Notes under the pieces: model-generated
The model's input: the letters and a program-made list of their open reading frames with translations, nothing else
Told to the model about the DNA's origin: nothing
The model's database searches: none
Position numbers and translations under genes: made by a program
Assembly (NCBI RefSeq): GCF_016745505.1
Contig: NZ_JAERUC010000113.1
Span: forward strand, 1 to 36,974
Origin: Streptomyces silvae
GTDB taxonomy: Bacteria; Actinomycetota; Actinomycetes; Streptomycetales; Streptomycetaceae
Direction of reading: 5' to 3'
DNA: 36,974 nt
Part shown: positions 1 through 7,365 of the stretch, piece after piece
Numbering within the stretch: the first letter of the stretch is position 1
Layout: each line of letters begins with the position of its first letter

Positions 1-265
1 CCGCCGGAGCGGTCGCCTTACGGACCGCACGGCGACGGGCTCGCGCCGGCGGCGCGGCCTCGGCTACGGGCTCGGCGGGGCTCTCGTCGGCAGCGGCCGG
101 TATGGCCGGCGTGACGTCCTCGGCGGCGGCCGCTCCCGGCGCGCCGGACGGCGGGCCGGCGGGGCGGGACGCCGCGCGGCGCCTGCGGCGCGGCGGCAGC
201 TTGTCCCCGGGAGCGTTGTTGTCTTCGGTGTTTCCGGTCGTACCGGATTCGTTCGGCTCGTGCAT
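1..265 (-). CDS. rne: Ribonuclease E/G (Rne/Rng family), N-terminal fragment
   Basis: Only the first 88 codons lie in the window; the gene continues past its left edge. The ATG at 265 is preceded by a good ribosome-binding site (GGGAGAA, 8 bases upstream). The visible protein begins MHEPNESGTTGNTEDNN, then LPPRRRRRAASRPAGPP and a low-complexity Ala/Pro/Arg/Glu-rich stretch. This matches the disordered basic and acidic N-terminal extension that Streptomyces RNase E (RNase ES) carries ahead of its catalytic S1/RNase H/DNase-like core; the core itself is outside the window. RNase E is the main endonuclease of mRNA decay and rRNA processing. The identification relies on this extension and on the neighbours (DUF2344 and radical SAM genes upstream), so it is strong but indirect. 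The 229 bp upstream (266-494) contain no gene and probably hold the rne promoter and 5' leader. Confidence 0.8.
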   Translation of the reverse strand, partial: MHEPNESGTTGNTEDNNAPGDKLPPRRRRRAASRPAGPPSGAPGAAAAEDVTPAIPAAADESPAEPVAEAAPPARARRRAVRKATAPA

Positions 266-494
266 GCGGGCGGTTCTCCCGTCGCGCTCCCGGGCGCCAC
301 GCCTGATTCCGGTCCGGCGCGATTCGCGTGATGTGCGCGATACCGCCGTCCGGGGCGCGGGCGCCGCACGGGAGCTGATGTCTGGCTCGCCGGTTCCGTA
401 CGCGTGACGCACGGCCTGGCGAAAGTCTTATGGGGCGGTGCGCGGCCCGACCCAGGTGGCTCCCGAGTCCGAGGGCTGCGCTACAACGACCGCC

Positions 495-1274
495 TTACGC
501 GGAACCTGCACCTTCCGGCACCGTCGCGGCGGCTGCCGGATCGGCCGTGGATACGGCCGGGGCTGCCTCGCGGTCGGGCGCGAGCGGGTCGGTCACCGTG
601 CCGGACTCCTCGTCGAAGAGCCCCTGCGCCAGCCTGGTCACCGCTGCGGGGACCGGCGGCGTTAGGTCGGCCACAGCGCGGAGACCGGACAGGACGTCGT
701 CGGGTCGCACGGCAGGTGTCACGTGCCGTACTACCAGGCGCAGTATCGCACAGGGCCTGTCCCCGGACCTATCAGGCTGTGGATCAAGGGCCTGGAGGCC
801 GGCCACGGCGGCGCGGGCGTCGAAGCTCCGCATGCCGTTCTTCGCACGTCGCTGGACCTCGACGGTGTCGGCCGCGAGGAAGGCCTCGACGGCCTTCTCC
901 GCGTCCTGGACGGTGACGCCGTCCAGGCGCATCTCCCATACGGAGGCGGTCAGCCGGTCGGCGAGTCCGGAGGTGCGGGCCTCCACCGCGTCGATCACGT
1001 CGAGGCCCTCGGGCATCGACGCGTCGAGCAGCTTGCGCAGCGTGTCCGGATCCCGCGCCTCGGTGAGGGCGATCTCCAGGAACTCGGCCTCGCTGCCCGT
1101 ACCCGTCGGGGCGGCGTTGGCGTACGACACCTTCGGGTGCGGGGTGAAGCCCGCCGAGTAGGCCATGGGCACCTCGGAGCGGCGCAGCGCCCGCTCGAAG
1201 GCACGCTGGAAGTCTCTGTGGCTGGTGAACCGGAGGCGGCCCCGCTTGGTGTAGCGCAGTCGGATGCGCTGCAC
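495..1274 (-). CDS. DUF2344 / TIGR03936 radical-SAM-linked protein
   Basis: The conserved core starts VQRIRLRYTKRGRLRFTSHRD, followed by the family signature MAYSAGFTPHPKVSYANA and GTGSEAEFLEI. This is the DUF2344 domain, which in many bacteria is fused to, or adjacent to, a TIGR03960 radical SAM enzyme; here that enzyme is at 2618-4543. From the GTG at 1274 the product is 259 residues. The GTG has no ribosome-binding site. A good one (GAGGAGAAG) sits further upstream, correctly spaced for a CTG codon at 1316 that would add 14 residues (LGKRQPEGPPPAPA), so the true start may be CTG. The last ~80 residues are Ala/Pro-rich and acidic. Function is unknown; association with RNase E and radical SAM chemistry suggests RNA modification or processing, which is inference only. 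Confidence 0.85.
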   Translation of the reverse strand: MQRIRLRYTKRGRLRFTSHRDFQRAFERALRRSEVPMAYSAGFTPHPKVSYANAAPTGTGSEAEFLEIALTEARDPDTLRKLLDASMPEGLDVIDAVEARTSGLADRLTASVWEMRLDGVTVQDAEKAVEAFLAADTVEVQRRAKNGMRSFDARAAVAGLQALDPQPDRSGDRPCAILRLVVRHVTPAVRPDDVLSGLRAVADLTPPVPAAVTRLAQGLFDEESGTVTDPLAPDREAAPAVSTADPAAAATVPEGAGSA

Positions 1275-1395
1275 CGCCGGTGCGGGCGGCGGGCCTTCGG
1301 GCTGTCGCTTGCCCAGTGGTTCTTCTCCTCGGTGCGGGGCGGCCGCGGTGGCTGCCGCCCACGAAATACGGGGTGCCCCGGGGTGCCGCTCCGGC

Positions 1396-2532
1396 TCACC
1401 CCCGCTTGACGGTTTTCTCGGCAAGCAGGGAGATCTCGGATGCGGGCGCCGCGCTGGGGACAGTCGTTGTCCTACCCAGGGTACGCGCCGCGGACGCTTC
1501 GAGTTCCCGCGCGTCCGTGACCTGCGGTGTTCCCACGAGCGCACGCCAGGCGTCCCTGCGCGCCGCGCGGAAGGTCTCCCGGGCGGAGGCCAGAGCGCCG
1601 CGGGCCGCGCGTCCCGCCTCCAGCGCGGCCGCCTTGACGGGGGCCCAGACGGTGTCGCGCAGGAAGTGCCCCACCGGAGTGCACACCGTGCGGTAGACCC
1701 AGGTCACCGGCGCGCCGACCAGGTTCCAGGCCAGCCAGGCCAGGACGCGGCCGACGGCACGCGAGAGGTATCCGGCGATCCGCCAGGCGACCCCGACGGC
1801 CGCCACGATCTCCCGGCCGACGGGGGCGAGGACGCGCCGGTACACCCATCCGAGGGGCAGCACGAGCAGGGTCATGACCAGCCACACGACAGCGGCCCAC
1901 ACTCCCCGCGCGGTGGCGGCGAGCCCCTTTCCGGCCATCAGGAGCGCCCACGCGATGCCGTGCCCCACCGGGGTGAGCACGTTCCGGTGGAACCAGAGCA
2001 GCGGTACGACGACCAGGTGGACGACCAGCCGGTCCACCGCGATGCCGAGCGGCCTGAGGACGTACCGCCAGGCGCCGACGGCCGGCCACACCAGGAGGAG
2101 GGTGACGAGTCCGGTCACCGCCGGGACGAGCAGTTTGTCGTACACCCACCGCAGCCCGTGTCCGGCCGGGGTGAGCACGGCCGAGTGGAGCCACTTCAGG
2201 GGGACGACGACCCCGTACCGGACGACGGGGACGACGAGGTAGCGCCACAGGCCTACCCAGGGCCATAGGAGGAGGGCGACGGCCAGCCACCCGAGGGCCC
2301 GGCCGACCGGGGTGAGCACCTGGTCGTACACCCACTCCAGCGCCCTGCCCAGAGGGCGCAGCAGCGCCCGTTCCAGGAGCCGGCCGCCCGCGACGAGCAG
2401 GTCCCAGAGCATGCGTACGGGCAGGACGAGGACCAGCACCACGATCCTGACGGGGATTCTGACGAGGGTCGTCAGACAGCCTTCCCCGCCTTCGTACGGC
2501 GGGGGTGGCGTGCGGTGCTTGTCGAGGTCCAT
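1396..2532 (-). CDS. Repeat-built hydrophobic membrane protein of unknown function
   Basis: I do not recognise a named family. The 378-residue product is hydrophobic from residue 21 to about 300 and then has a basic, Ala/Arg-rich tail that looks cytoplasmic and helical. It is built from a repeated motif of the form W-(V/L/F)-(Y/H)-x3-(L/V/C)-(T/A)-P-(V/A)-G, seen at residues 67-77, 114-124, 180-190, 229-239 and 278-288, with a degenerate copy at 129-141. The spacing is 47-51 residues, so the protein looks like about five ~49-residue units, each a hydrophobic helix plus this Trp/Pro/Gly turn. WRY elements at 96 and 155 recur as well. The N-terminus (MDLDKHRTPPPPYEGGEG) is soluble and proline-rich. 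The gene lies between the radical SAM gene and its DUF2344 partner, in the same orientation. ATG 2532 is the first possible start after an in-frame stop, but its ribosome-binding site is poor. Confidence 0.8.
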   Translation of the reverse strand: MDLDKHRTPPPPYEGGEGCLTTLVRIPVRIVVLVLVLPVRMLWDLLVAGGRLLERALLRPLGRALEWVYDQVLTPVGRALGWLAVALLLWPWVGLWRYLVVPVVRYGVVVPLKWLHSAVLTPAGHGLRWVYDKLLVPAVTGLVTLLLVWPAVGAWRYVLRPLGIAVDRLVVHLVVVPLLWFHRNVLTPVGHGIAWALLMAGKGLAATARGVWAAVVWLVMTLLVLPLGWVYRRVLAPVGREIVAAVGVAWRIAGYLSRAVGRVLAWLAWNLVGAPVTWVYRTVCTPVGHFLRDTVWAPVKAAALEAGRAARGALASARETFRAARRDAWRALVGTPQVTDARELEASAARTLGRTTTVPSAAPASEISLLAEKTVKRG

Positions 2533-2545
2533 GCCCTGGGAGACG

Positions 2546-2583
2546 CGAACGCCCGGCCCGGGGTTTCCCGGGCCGGGCGTTCG
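2546..2583 (-). terminator. 17-bp perfect stem-loop after the radical SAM gene
   Basis: The arms at 2546-2562 and 2567-2583 are perfectly complementary over 17 bp, very GC-rich, with a GTTT/AAAC loop. It starts 35 bases after the radical SAM stop codon (2618) and ends 13 bases before the start codon of the membrane-protein gene (2532). There is no long U-tract, as is usual in Streptomyces. It is likely an intrinsic terminator or strong attenuator for leftward transcription. Confidence 0.75.
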
Positions 2584-2617
2584 TCACCGGGCTGTCATTC
2601 GAAAGCCGGAAGGGGAA

Positions 2618-4543
2618 CTACTTCACGACCGTCAGCGGCAGGAGCTTCTTGCCGGTGGGGCCGATCTGGATGTCCAGGTCGAGCTGGGGGCACACGCCGC
2701 AGTCGAAGCACGGCGTCCAGCGGCAGTCCTCGACCTCGGTCTCGTCGAGGGAGTCCTGCCAGTCCTCCCAGAGCCAGTCCTTGTCGAGCCCGGAGTCCAG
2801 GTGGTCCCAGGGCAGGACCTCCTCGTAGGTCCGCTCACGGGTGGTGTACCAGTCGACGTCGACGCCGAAGGCGGGCAGCGTCTTCTCCGCGCTCCTCATC
2901 CAGAGGTCGTAGCTGAAGTGCTCGCGCCAGCCGTCGAAGCGGCCGCCGGACTCGTAGACCTCGCGGATGACGGCGCCGACCCGGCGGTCACCGCGGGAGA
3001 GCAGTCCCTCGACGATGCCGGGCTTGCCGTCGTGGTAGCGGAAGCCGATGGAGCGCCCGTACTTCTTGTCGTCGCGGATCTTGTCCCGGAGCTTCTTCAG
3101 CCGGGCGTCGGTGTCCTCGGCGCTGAGCTGCGGGGCCCACTGGAAGGGGGTGTGCGGCTTGGGCACGAATCCGCCGATGGAGACGGTGCAGCGGATGTCG
3201 TTCTGCCCGGAGACCTCGCGGCCCTTGGCGATCACGTTGACCGCCATGTCACCGATCTGGAGGACGTCCTCGTCGGTCTCGGTGGGCAGGCCGCACATGA
3301 AGTACAGCTTCACCTGGCGCCAGCCGTTGCCGTACGCGGTGGCGACCGTGCGGATCAGGTCCTCCTCCGAGACCATCTTGTTGATGACCTTGCGCATGCG
3401 CTCGGAGCCGCCCTCGGGGGCGAAGGTGAGGCCGGACCTGCGGCCGTTGCGGGTCAGCTCGTTGGCCAGGTCCACGTTGAACGCGTCGACGCGGGTGGAG
3501 GGCAGCGAGAGGCCGATCTTGTCGTCCGTGTACCGGTCGGCGAGGCCCTTGGCGATGTCACCGATCTCGGAGTGGTCCGCGGAGGAGAGCGACAGGAGGC
3601 CGACCTCCTCGAAGCCCGTGGCCTTGAGGCCCTTCTCCACCATCTCGCCGATGCCGGTGATGCTTCGCTCCCGCACGGGGCGCGTGATCATGCCGGCCTG
3701 GCAGAAACGGCAGCCGCGGGTGCAGCCGCGGAAGATCTCGACGGACATCCGCTCGTGGACGGTCTCGGCGAGGGGGACGAGGGGCTGCTTGGGGTACGGC
3801 CATTCGTCGAGGTCCATGACGGTGTGCTTGGACACGCGCCACGGCACGCCGGACTTCTTCGGCACGACACGGCCGATGCGGCCGTCGGGCAGGTACTCGA
3901 CGTCGTAGAAGCCGGGGACGTAGACGCCGCCCGTCCTCGCGAGGCGGAAGAGCACCTCCTCCCGGCCGCCGGGGCGGCCCTCGGCCTTCCAGGCGCGGAT
4001 GATCTCGGTGATCTCCAGGACGGCCTGCTCGCCGTCGCCGATGACCGCGCAGTCGATGAAGTCCGCGATCGGCTCGGGGTTGAACGCGGCGTGGCCGCCC
4101 GCCAGCACGATCGGGTGGTCGACGGTGCGGTCCTTTGACTCCAGCGGGATGCCCGCGAGGTCCAGGGCCGTGAGCATGTTGGTGTAGCCCAGCTCGGTGG
4201 AGAAGCTGAGGCCGAACACGTCGAAGGCGCCGACGGGGCGGTGGCTGTCCACGGTGAACTGGGGCACCTTGTGCTCGCGCATCAGCTCCTCGAGGTCCGG
4301 CCACACGCTGTACGTGCGCTCGGCGAGGACGCCCTCGCGCTCGTTGAGCACCTCGTAGAGGATCATGACGCCCTGGTTGGGGAGTCCGACCTCGTAGGCG
4401 TCCGGGTACATGAGGGCCCAGCGGACGTCGCATTCGTCCCACGGTTTGACGGTGGAGTTCAGCTCACCGCCGACGTACTGAATGGGCTTCTGCACATGCG
4501 GGAGGAGCGCTTCGAGCTGCGGGAAGACCGACTCGGCAGACAT
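2618..4543 (-). CDS. TIGR03960-family B12-binding-like radical SAM protein
   Basis: The product is 641 residues from the ATG at 4543, which has a GAAGG ribosome-binding site 8 bases upstream; an in-frame ATG at 4576 is an alternative. Residues ~30-230 resemble the cobalamin-binding-like N-terminal domain of this family. The radical SAM cluster motif C-x3-C-x2-C (FRGCTRGCRFCQAG) is at Cys274, Cys278 and Cys281, followed by a typical TIM-barrel core (LTFAPEGGSERMRKVINK, VKLYFMCGLPTETDED). The C-terminus carries a second cysteine cluster (Cys607, 612, 615, 618) that could bind an auxiliary metal centre. The family belongs next to DUF2344, which lies two genes downstream. The substrate is not known to me. 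The gene sits 50 bp downstream of the CYTH-CHAD gene, so it may be co-transcribed with it. Confidence 0.88.
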   Translation of the reverse strand: MSAESVFPQLEALLPHVQKPIQYVGGELNSTVKPWDECDVRWALMYPDAYEVGLPNQGVMILYEVLNEREGVLAERTYSVWPDLEELMREHKVPQFTVDSHRPVGAFDVFGLSFSTELGYTNMLTALDLAGIPLESKDRTVDHPIVLAGGHAAFNPEPIADFIDCAVIGDGEQAVLEITEIIRAWKAEGRPGGREEVLFRLARTGGVYVPGFYDVEYLPDGRIGRVVPKKSGVPWRVSKHTVMDLDEWPYPKQPLVPLAETVHERMSVEIFRGCTRGCRFCQAGMITRPVRERSITGIGEMVEKGLKATGFEEVGLLSLSSADHSEIGDIAKGLADRYTDDKIGLSLPSTRVDAFNVDLANELTRNGRRSGLTFAPEGGSERMRKVINKMVSEEDLIRTVATAYGNGWRQVKLYFMCGLPTETDEDVLQIGDMAVNVIAKGREVSGQNDIRCTVSIGGFVPKPHTPFQWAPQLSAEDTDARLKKLRDKIRDDKKYGRSIGFRYHDGKPGIVEGLLSRGDRRVGAVIREVYESGGRFDGWREHFSYDLWMRSAEKTLPAFGVDVDWYTTRERTYEEVLPWDHLDSGLDKDWLWEDWQDSLDETEVEDCRWTPCFDCGVCPQLDLDIQIGPTGKKLLPLTVVK

Positions 4544-4593
4544 CTGAGGACCTTCGTAGCTGGCAGGGGTGACCATCAAGCGTAACCCGGTGC

Positions 4594-6123
4594 TCAGCCT
4601 TTCAGTGCCGCCCGCAGTCCCGGCCGGGACGCCCGCGCCCAGACCTCGGGCAGTTCGCGTTCCCGTTCCGCCGCAGCGGCCTCCTCGCGGCCGTACAGCA
4701 GGCCCCAGGTGAACGCGGACTCCCCCGCGCCGTGGGCCTGGACCGCGAGGGTGCGCAGGGCGACCCTGGCGACGACGCTGTCCTGGTGATCGCCGAGGAC
4801 CGACTGCACGGACTTCATCCGTTTGGCGAACTTCTTCGCCGGCTTCCCGAGCGCGGGCCTGGCGGCCTCGGCGGCGTAACGGACGCGCTTGGCGGCCTTG
4901 CGCGCCTCGTGCATGGCGACGTCGCGCTCCTCCCCCGGGTCGCGCTCCAGCGCGTGCCCGATGCGGGCTGCGAGGCGTTCGTAGTCCTTGAGTACGGCGC
5001 GGGGCAGGGCGTCCTCCGGCGGACGCGCGGCCGCGGGGAGCAGCGGCGGGTCGGCCAGGAGGGCGTCCAGGGAGTCCAGCAGGGCCAGATAGCGGTCCTC
5101 GTCGAGTACGGCGGCGACGCGCTGCCGTGATCCGGTCCGCCGGGCGACGGAGGTGAGCTTCAGCCGGGCGCTCACGGGACCCAGCAGGAGGGGTGCGGGC
5201 ACCTGGGAGACGTGGGAGCGGAGCCGTGCGTCGAGGACCTCCTGGTCGCGGTCGACCCCGAGTTCGGCGGCGAGCCACTTGAGGTCGCCCCGGAGAGGGT
5301 CGGTGACCTGCCGGTCGAGGATCCTGCGGTACGTCCTGAAGGCACTGCGCAGCCGGCGGGTGGCGACCCGCATGCGGTGCACGCTGTCGGGCAGGTCGCG
5401 GCGGACGGCCGGGTCCAGCTCGACGAGGGCCGTGACCTGGCGGCGTACGTAGGCGAGCACATGGTCGCCCGCGGTGCGCGGGGACGGCGCCTTCGCCTTC
5501 TCCGTGCCCGGCGCACCGGGCGCGGTCCCGGCCAGCGCCCTGGCGAGCTTGGACGGCGCGGCCGAGGGCCGGATGCCTGCCTTGCGGAGCCGCCGCTCGA
5601 CGGCGTCGAGGACGGCGGGGTCGGCGTCGTCGGCCAGCTCGACCTCCAGCTCGGTCCACGCCGACGTGGTGCCGTGGCCCTCCTCGGTGAGGCGCTCCGC
5701 GAGGACTTCGTCGATGCTCAGCTCGGCGAGCAGGGTGCCGTCCTCGCCGAGGAGGTGGTGGACGTCGCGGGCGGAGAGTATGCGGACGACGGGGGCCACC
5801 GGGGTGTTCCGTACCCGGGAGCGGAGCAGCTCGCCGAGGTCGGGCGGCAGGGTGTCGGTGAGCGGGGCCTGGATCTCGTCACGGACACCGGCGGAGACGG
5901 GGATCTTGAGGTGCCATCCGGCGTCGCCTCCGCCCGTTCTGCGGCGCAGGGTGAGGGAGTCGGCGGCCAGCCGGAGGTCCTCGGTGTCGTAGTAGACGGC
6001 GTCGAGTTCGCTGAGGCCGCGGTGGACGACCGCCGAGACCCCGGCCGCGCGGGTCAGATCGGGCAGCCGGGTCTCGGGAGTCGCTTCGTACTTACGCTCG
6101 ACCTCACGCTTCGAGTCCGCCAT
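4594..6123 (-). CDS. CYTH and CHAD domain protein (polyphosphate-associated)
   Basis: The 509-residue protein has two domains. The CYTH domain (about 1-200) starts with the diagnostic ExExK signature, EVERK at residues 7-11, and later charged strands such as LTLRRR and WTELEVEL. CYTH enzymes act on triphosphate substrates (inorganic triphosphate, ThTP, RNA 5' ends) with divalent metal. The CHAD domain (about 218-500) is helical and basic with conserved histidines, for example HRMRVATRRLRS at 249 and HEARKAAKRVR at 405, and DHQDS at 445. CHAD domains bind polyphosphate. A role in polyphosphate or triphosphate metabolism follows from the families; the exact substrate cannot be read from sequence. 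The ATG at 6123 is preceded by a TAGGTT -10 element only six bases away, suggesting a leaderless transcript. Confidence 0.9.
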   Translation of the reverse strand: MADSKREVERKYEATPETRLPDLTRAAGVSAVVHRGLSELDAVYYDTEDLRLAADSLTLRRRTGGGDAGWHLKIPVSAGVRDEIQAPLTDTLPPDLGELLRSRVRNTPVAPVVRILSARDVHHLLGEDGTLLAELSIDEVLAERLTEEGHGTTSAWTELEVELADDADPAVLDAVERRLRKAGIRPSAAPSKLARALAGTAPGAPGTEKAKAPSPRTAGDHVLAYVRRQVTALVELDPAVRRDLPDSVHRMRVATRRLRSAFRTYRRILDRQVTDPLRGDLKWLAAELGVDRDQEVLDARLRSHVSQVPAPLLLGPVSARLKLTSVARRTGSRQRVAAVLDEDRYLALLDSLDALLADPPLLPAAARPPEDALPRAVLKDYERLAARIGHALERDPGEERDVAMHEARKAAKRVRYAAEAARPALGKPAKKFAKRMKSVQSVLGDHQDSVVARVALRTLAVQAHGAGESAFTWGLLYGREEAAAAERERELPEVWARASRPGLRAALKG

Positions 6124-6129
6124 ACCTCG

Positions 6130-6135
6130 AACCTA
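6130..6135 (-). promoter_or_regulatory. Predicted -10 box of a leaderless promoter (CYTH-CHAD gene)
   Basis: TAGGTT on the minus strand matches the actinomycete -10 consensus TANNNT and ends six bases before the ATG at 6123, which places the transcription start on the start codon. No obvious -35 box is seen. Confidence 0.45.
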
Positions 6136-6171
6136 TCCGCGACGCTCGCGAATATGCGCAGAGTGGAGCGA

Positions 6172-7365
6172 TCAGGCTGACATCGGGCGTTGCACCTTGA
6201 TCGACTGGAGCAGGCCGATCGCCACCCAGACCGCGAACATCGACGAGCCCCCGTACGAGACGAACGGCAGCGGGAGCCCCGCCACCGGCATGATCCCGAG
6301 CGTCATCCCGATGTTCTCGAAGGACTGGAAGGCGAACCAGGCGATGATGCCGGCGGCCACGATCGTCCCGTACAGCTCGGTCGTCCCCCGGGCGATGCGG
6401 CAGGCGCGCCACAGGACGACGCCGAGCAGGACGATGATCAGTCCGGCTCCGAGGAAGCCGAGCTCCTCGCCCGCGACGGTGAAGACGAAGTCGGTCTGCT
6501 GCTCGGGGACGAACTGCCCGGTCGTCTGGGAGCCGTTGAAGAGCCCGGTGCCCGTGAGTCCGCCGGAGCCGATGGCGATGCGGGCCTGGTTGGTGTTGTA
6601 GCCGACGCCGGCCGGGTCGAGCGCCGGGTTGGCGAAGGCCGCGAAGCGGGCGATCTGGTAGTCGTCCAGGACGCCGAGCTGCCAGACGGCCACCGCGCCC
6701 GCGGTGCCCGCGCCGAGGAGTCCGAAGACCCAGCGGTTGGAGGCGCCGGAGGCGAGGAGCACGCCGAGCACGATGACGGCCATGACCATGACGGAGCCGA
6801 GGTCGGGCATCAGCATGACGACGGCCATCGGGACGAGCGCCAGGCCGAGCGCCTTGGCGACGGTCCGGTGGTCGGGGTGCAGCTGGTCTCCCGCGTCGAC
6901 GCGGGCGGCGAGCAGCATCGCCATGCCGAGGATGATCGTGATCTTGGTGAACTCGGAGGGCTGGAGCGAGAAGCCGCCGGGAAGGAGGATCCAGGCGTGC
7001 GCGCCGTTGACGGTGGCGCCCAGCGGGGTGAGGACCGCGAGGACGAGCAGGACCGACAGCCCGTAGAGGACCGGCACCGCCCCCCGCAGGGTGCGGTGCC
7101 CGAGCCAGATGGTGCCGATCATCAGCGCGAGGCCGATGCCGGTGTTGAGCGCGTGCCGGAAGAGGAAGTAGTACGGGTCGCCGTGCGTGAGGGACTCACG
7201 GCCCCGGGTCGCCGACCAGACCAGCAGCGAGCCGACGAAGGACAGCGCGAGGGACGATCCGAGCAGGGGCCAGTCCAGCCGCCGCACGACGGAGTCGCGG
7301 GCGGTGAGCTTGGCCCAGATGGTGCGTTCCTCGGGGGCGTAGCGCGAGACGGAGAAGCCCGCCAT
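6172..7365 (-). CDS. rodA: RodA/FtsW (SEDS) peptidoglycan glycosyltransferase
   Basis: The 397-residue polytopic membrane protein polymerises lipid II into glycan strands with its partner PBP2, encoded immediately upstream. SEDS signatures are clear: GAHAWI and QPSEFTK (121-141), the extracellular loop GTGLFNGSQTTGQFVPEQQTDFVF with the conserved Asp292, then GEELGF with Glu300, and the C-terminal GLPLPFVSYGGSSM. Its ATG (7363-7365) overlaps the PBP2 stop codon by one base (TGATG), and the ribosome-binding site GGGGAGG lies inside the end of the PBP2 gene, so translation is probably coupled. In Streptomyces this mre-cluster SEDS protein (called Sfr) works mainly in sporulation and spore-wall synthesis rather than rod elongation; that is family knowledge. 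Confidence 0.95.
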   Translation of the reverse strand: MAGFSVSRYAPEERTIWAKLTARDSVVRRLDWPLLGSSLALSFVGSLLVWSATRGRESLTHGDPYYFLFRHALNTGIGLALMIGTIWLGHRTLRGAVPVLYGLSVLLVLAVLTPLGATVNGAHAWILLPGGFSLQPSEFTKITIILGMAMLLAARVDAGDQLHPDHRTVAKALGLALVPMAVVMLMPDLGSVMVMAVIVLGVLLASGASNRWVFGLLGAGTAGAVAVWQLGVLDDYQIARFAAFANPALDPAGVGYNTNQARIAIGSGGLTGTGLFNGSQTTGQFVPEQQTDFVFTVAGEELGFLGAGLIIVLLGVVLWRACRIARGTTELYGTIVAAGIIAWFAFQSFENIGMTLGIMPVAGLPLPFVSYGGSSMFAVWVAIGLLQSIKVQRPMSA

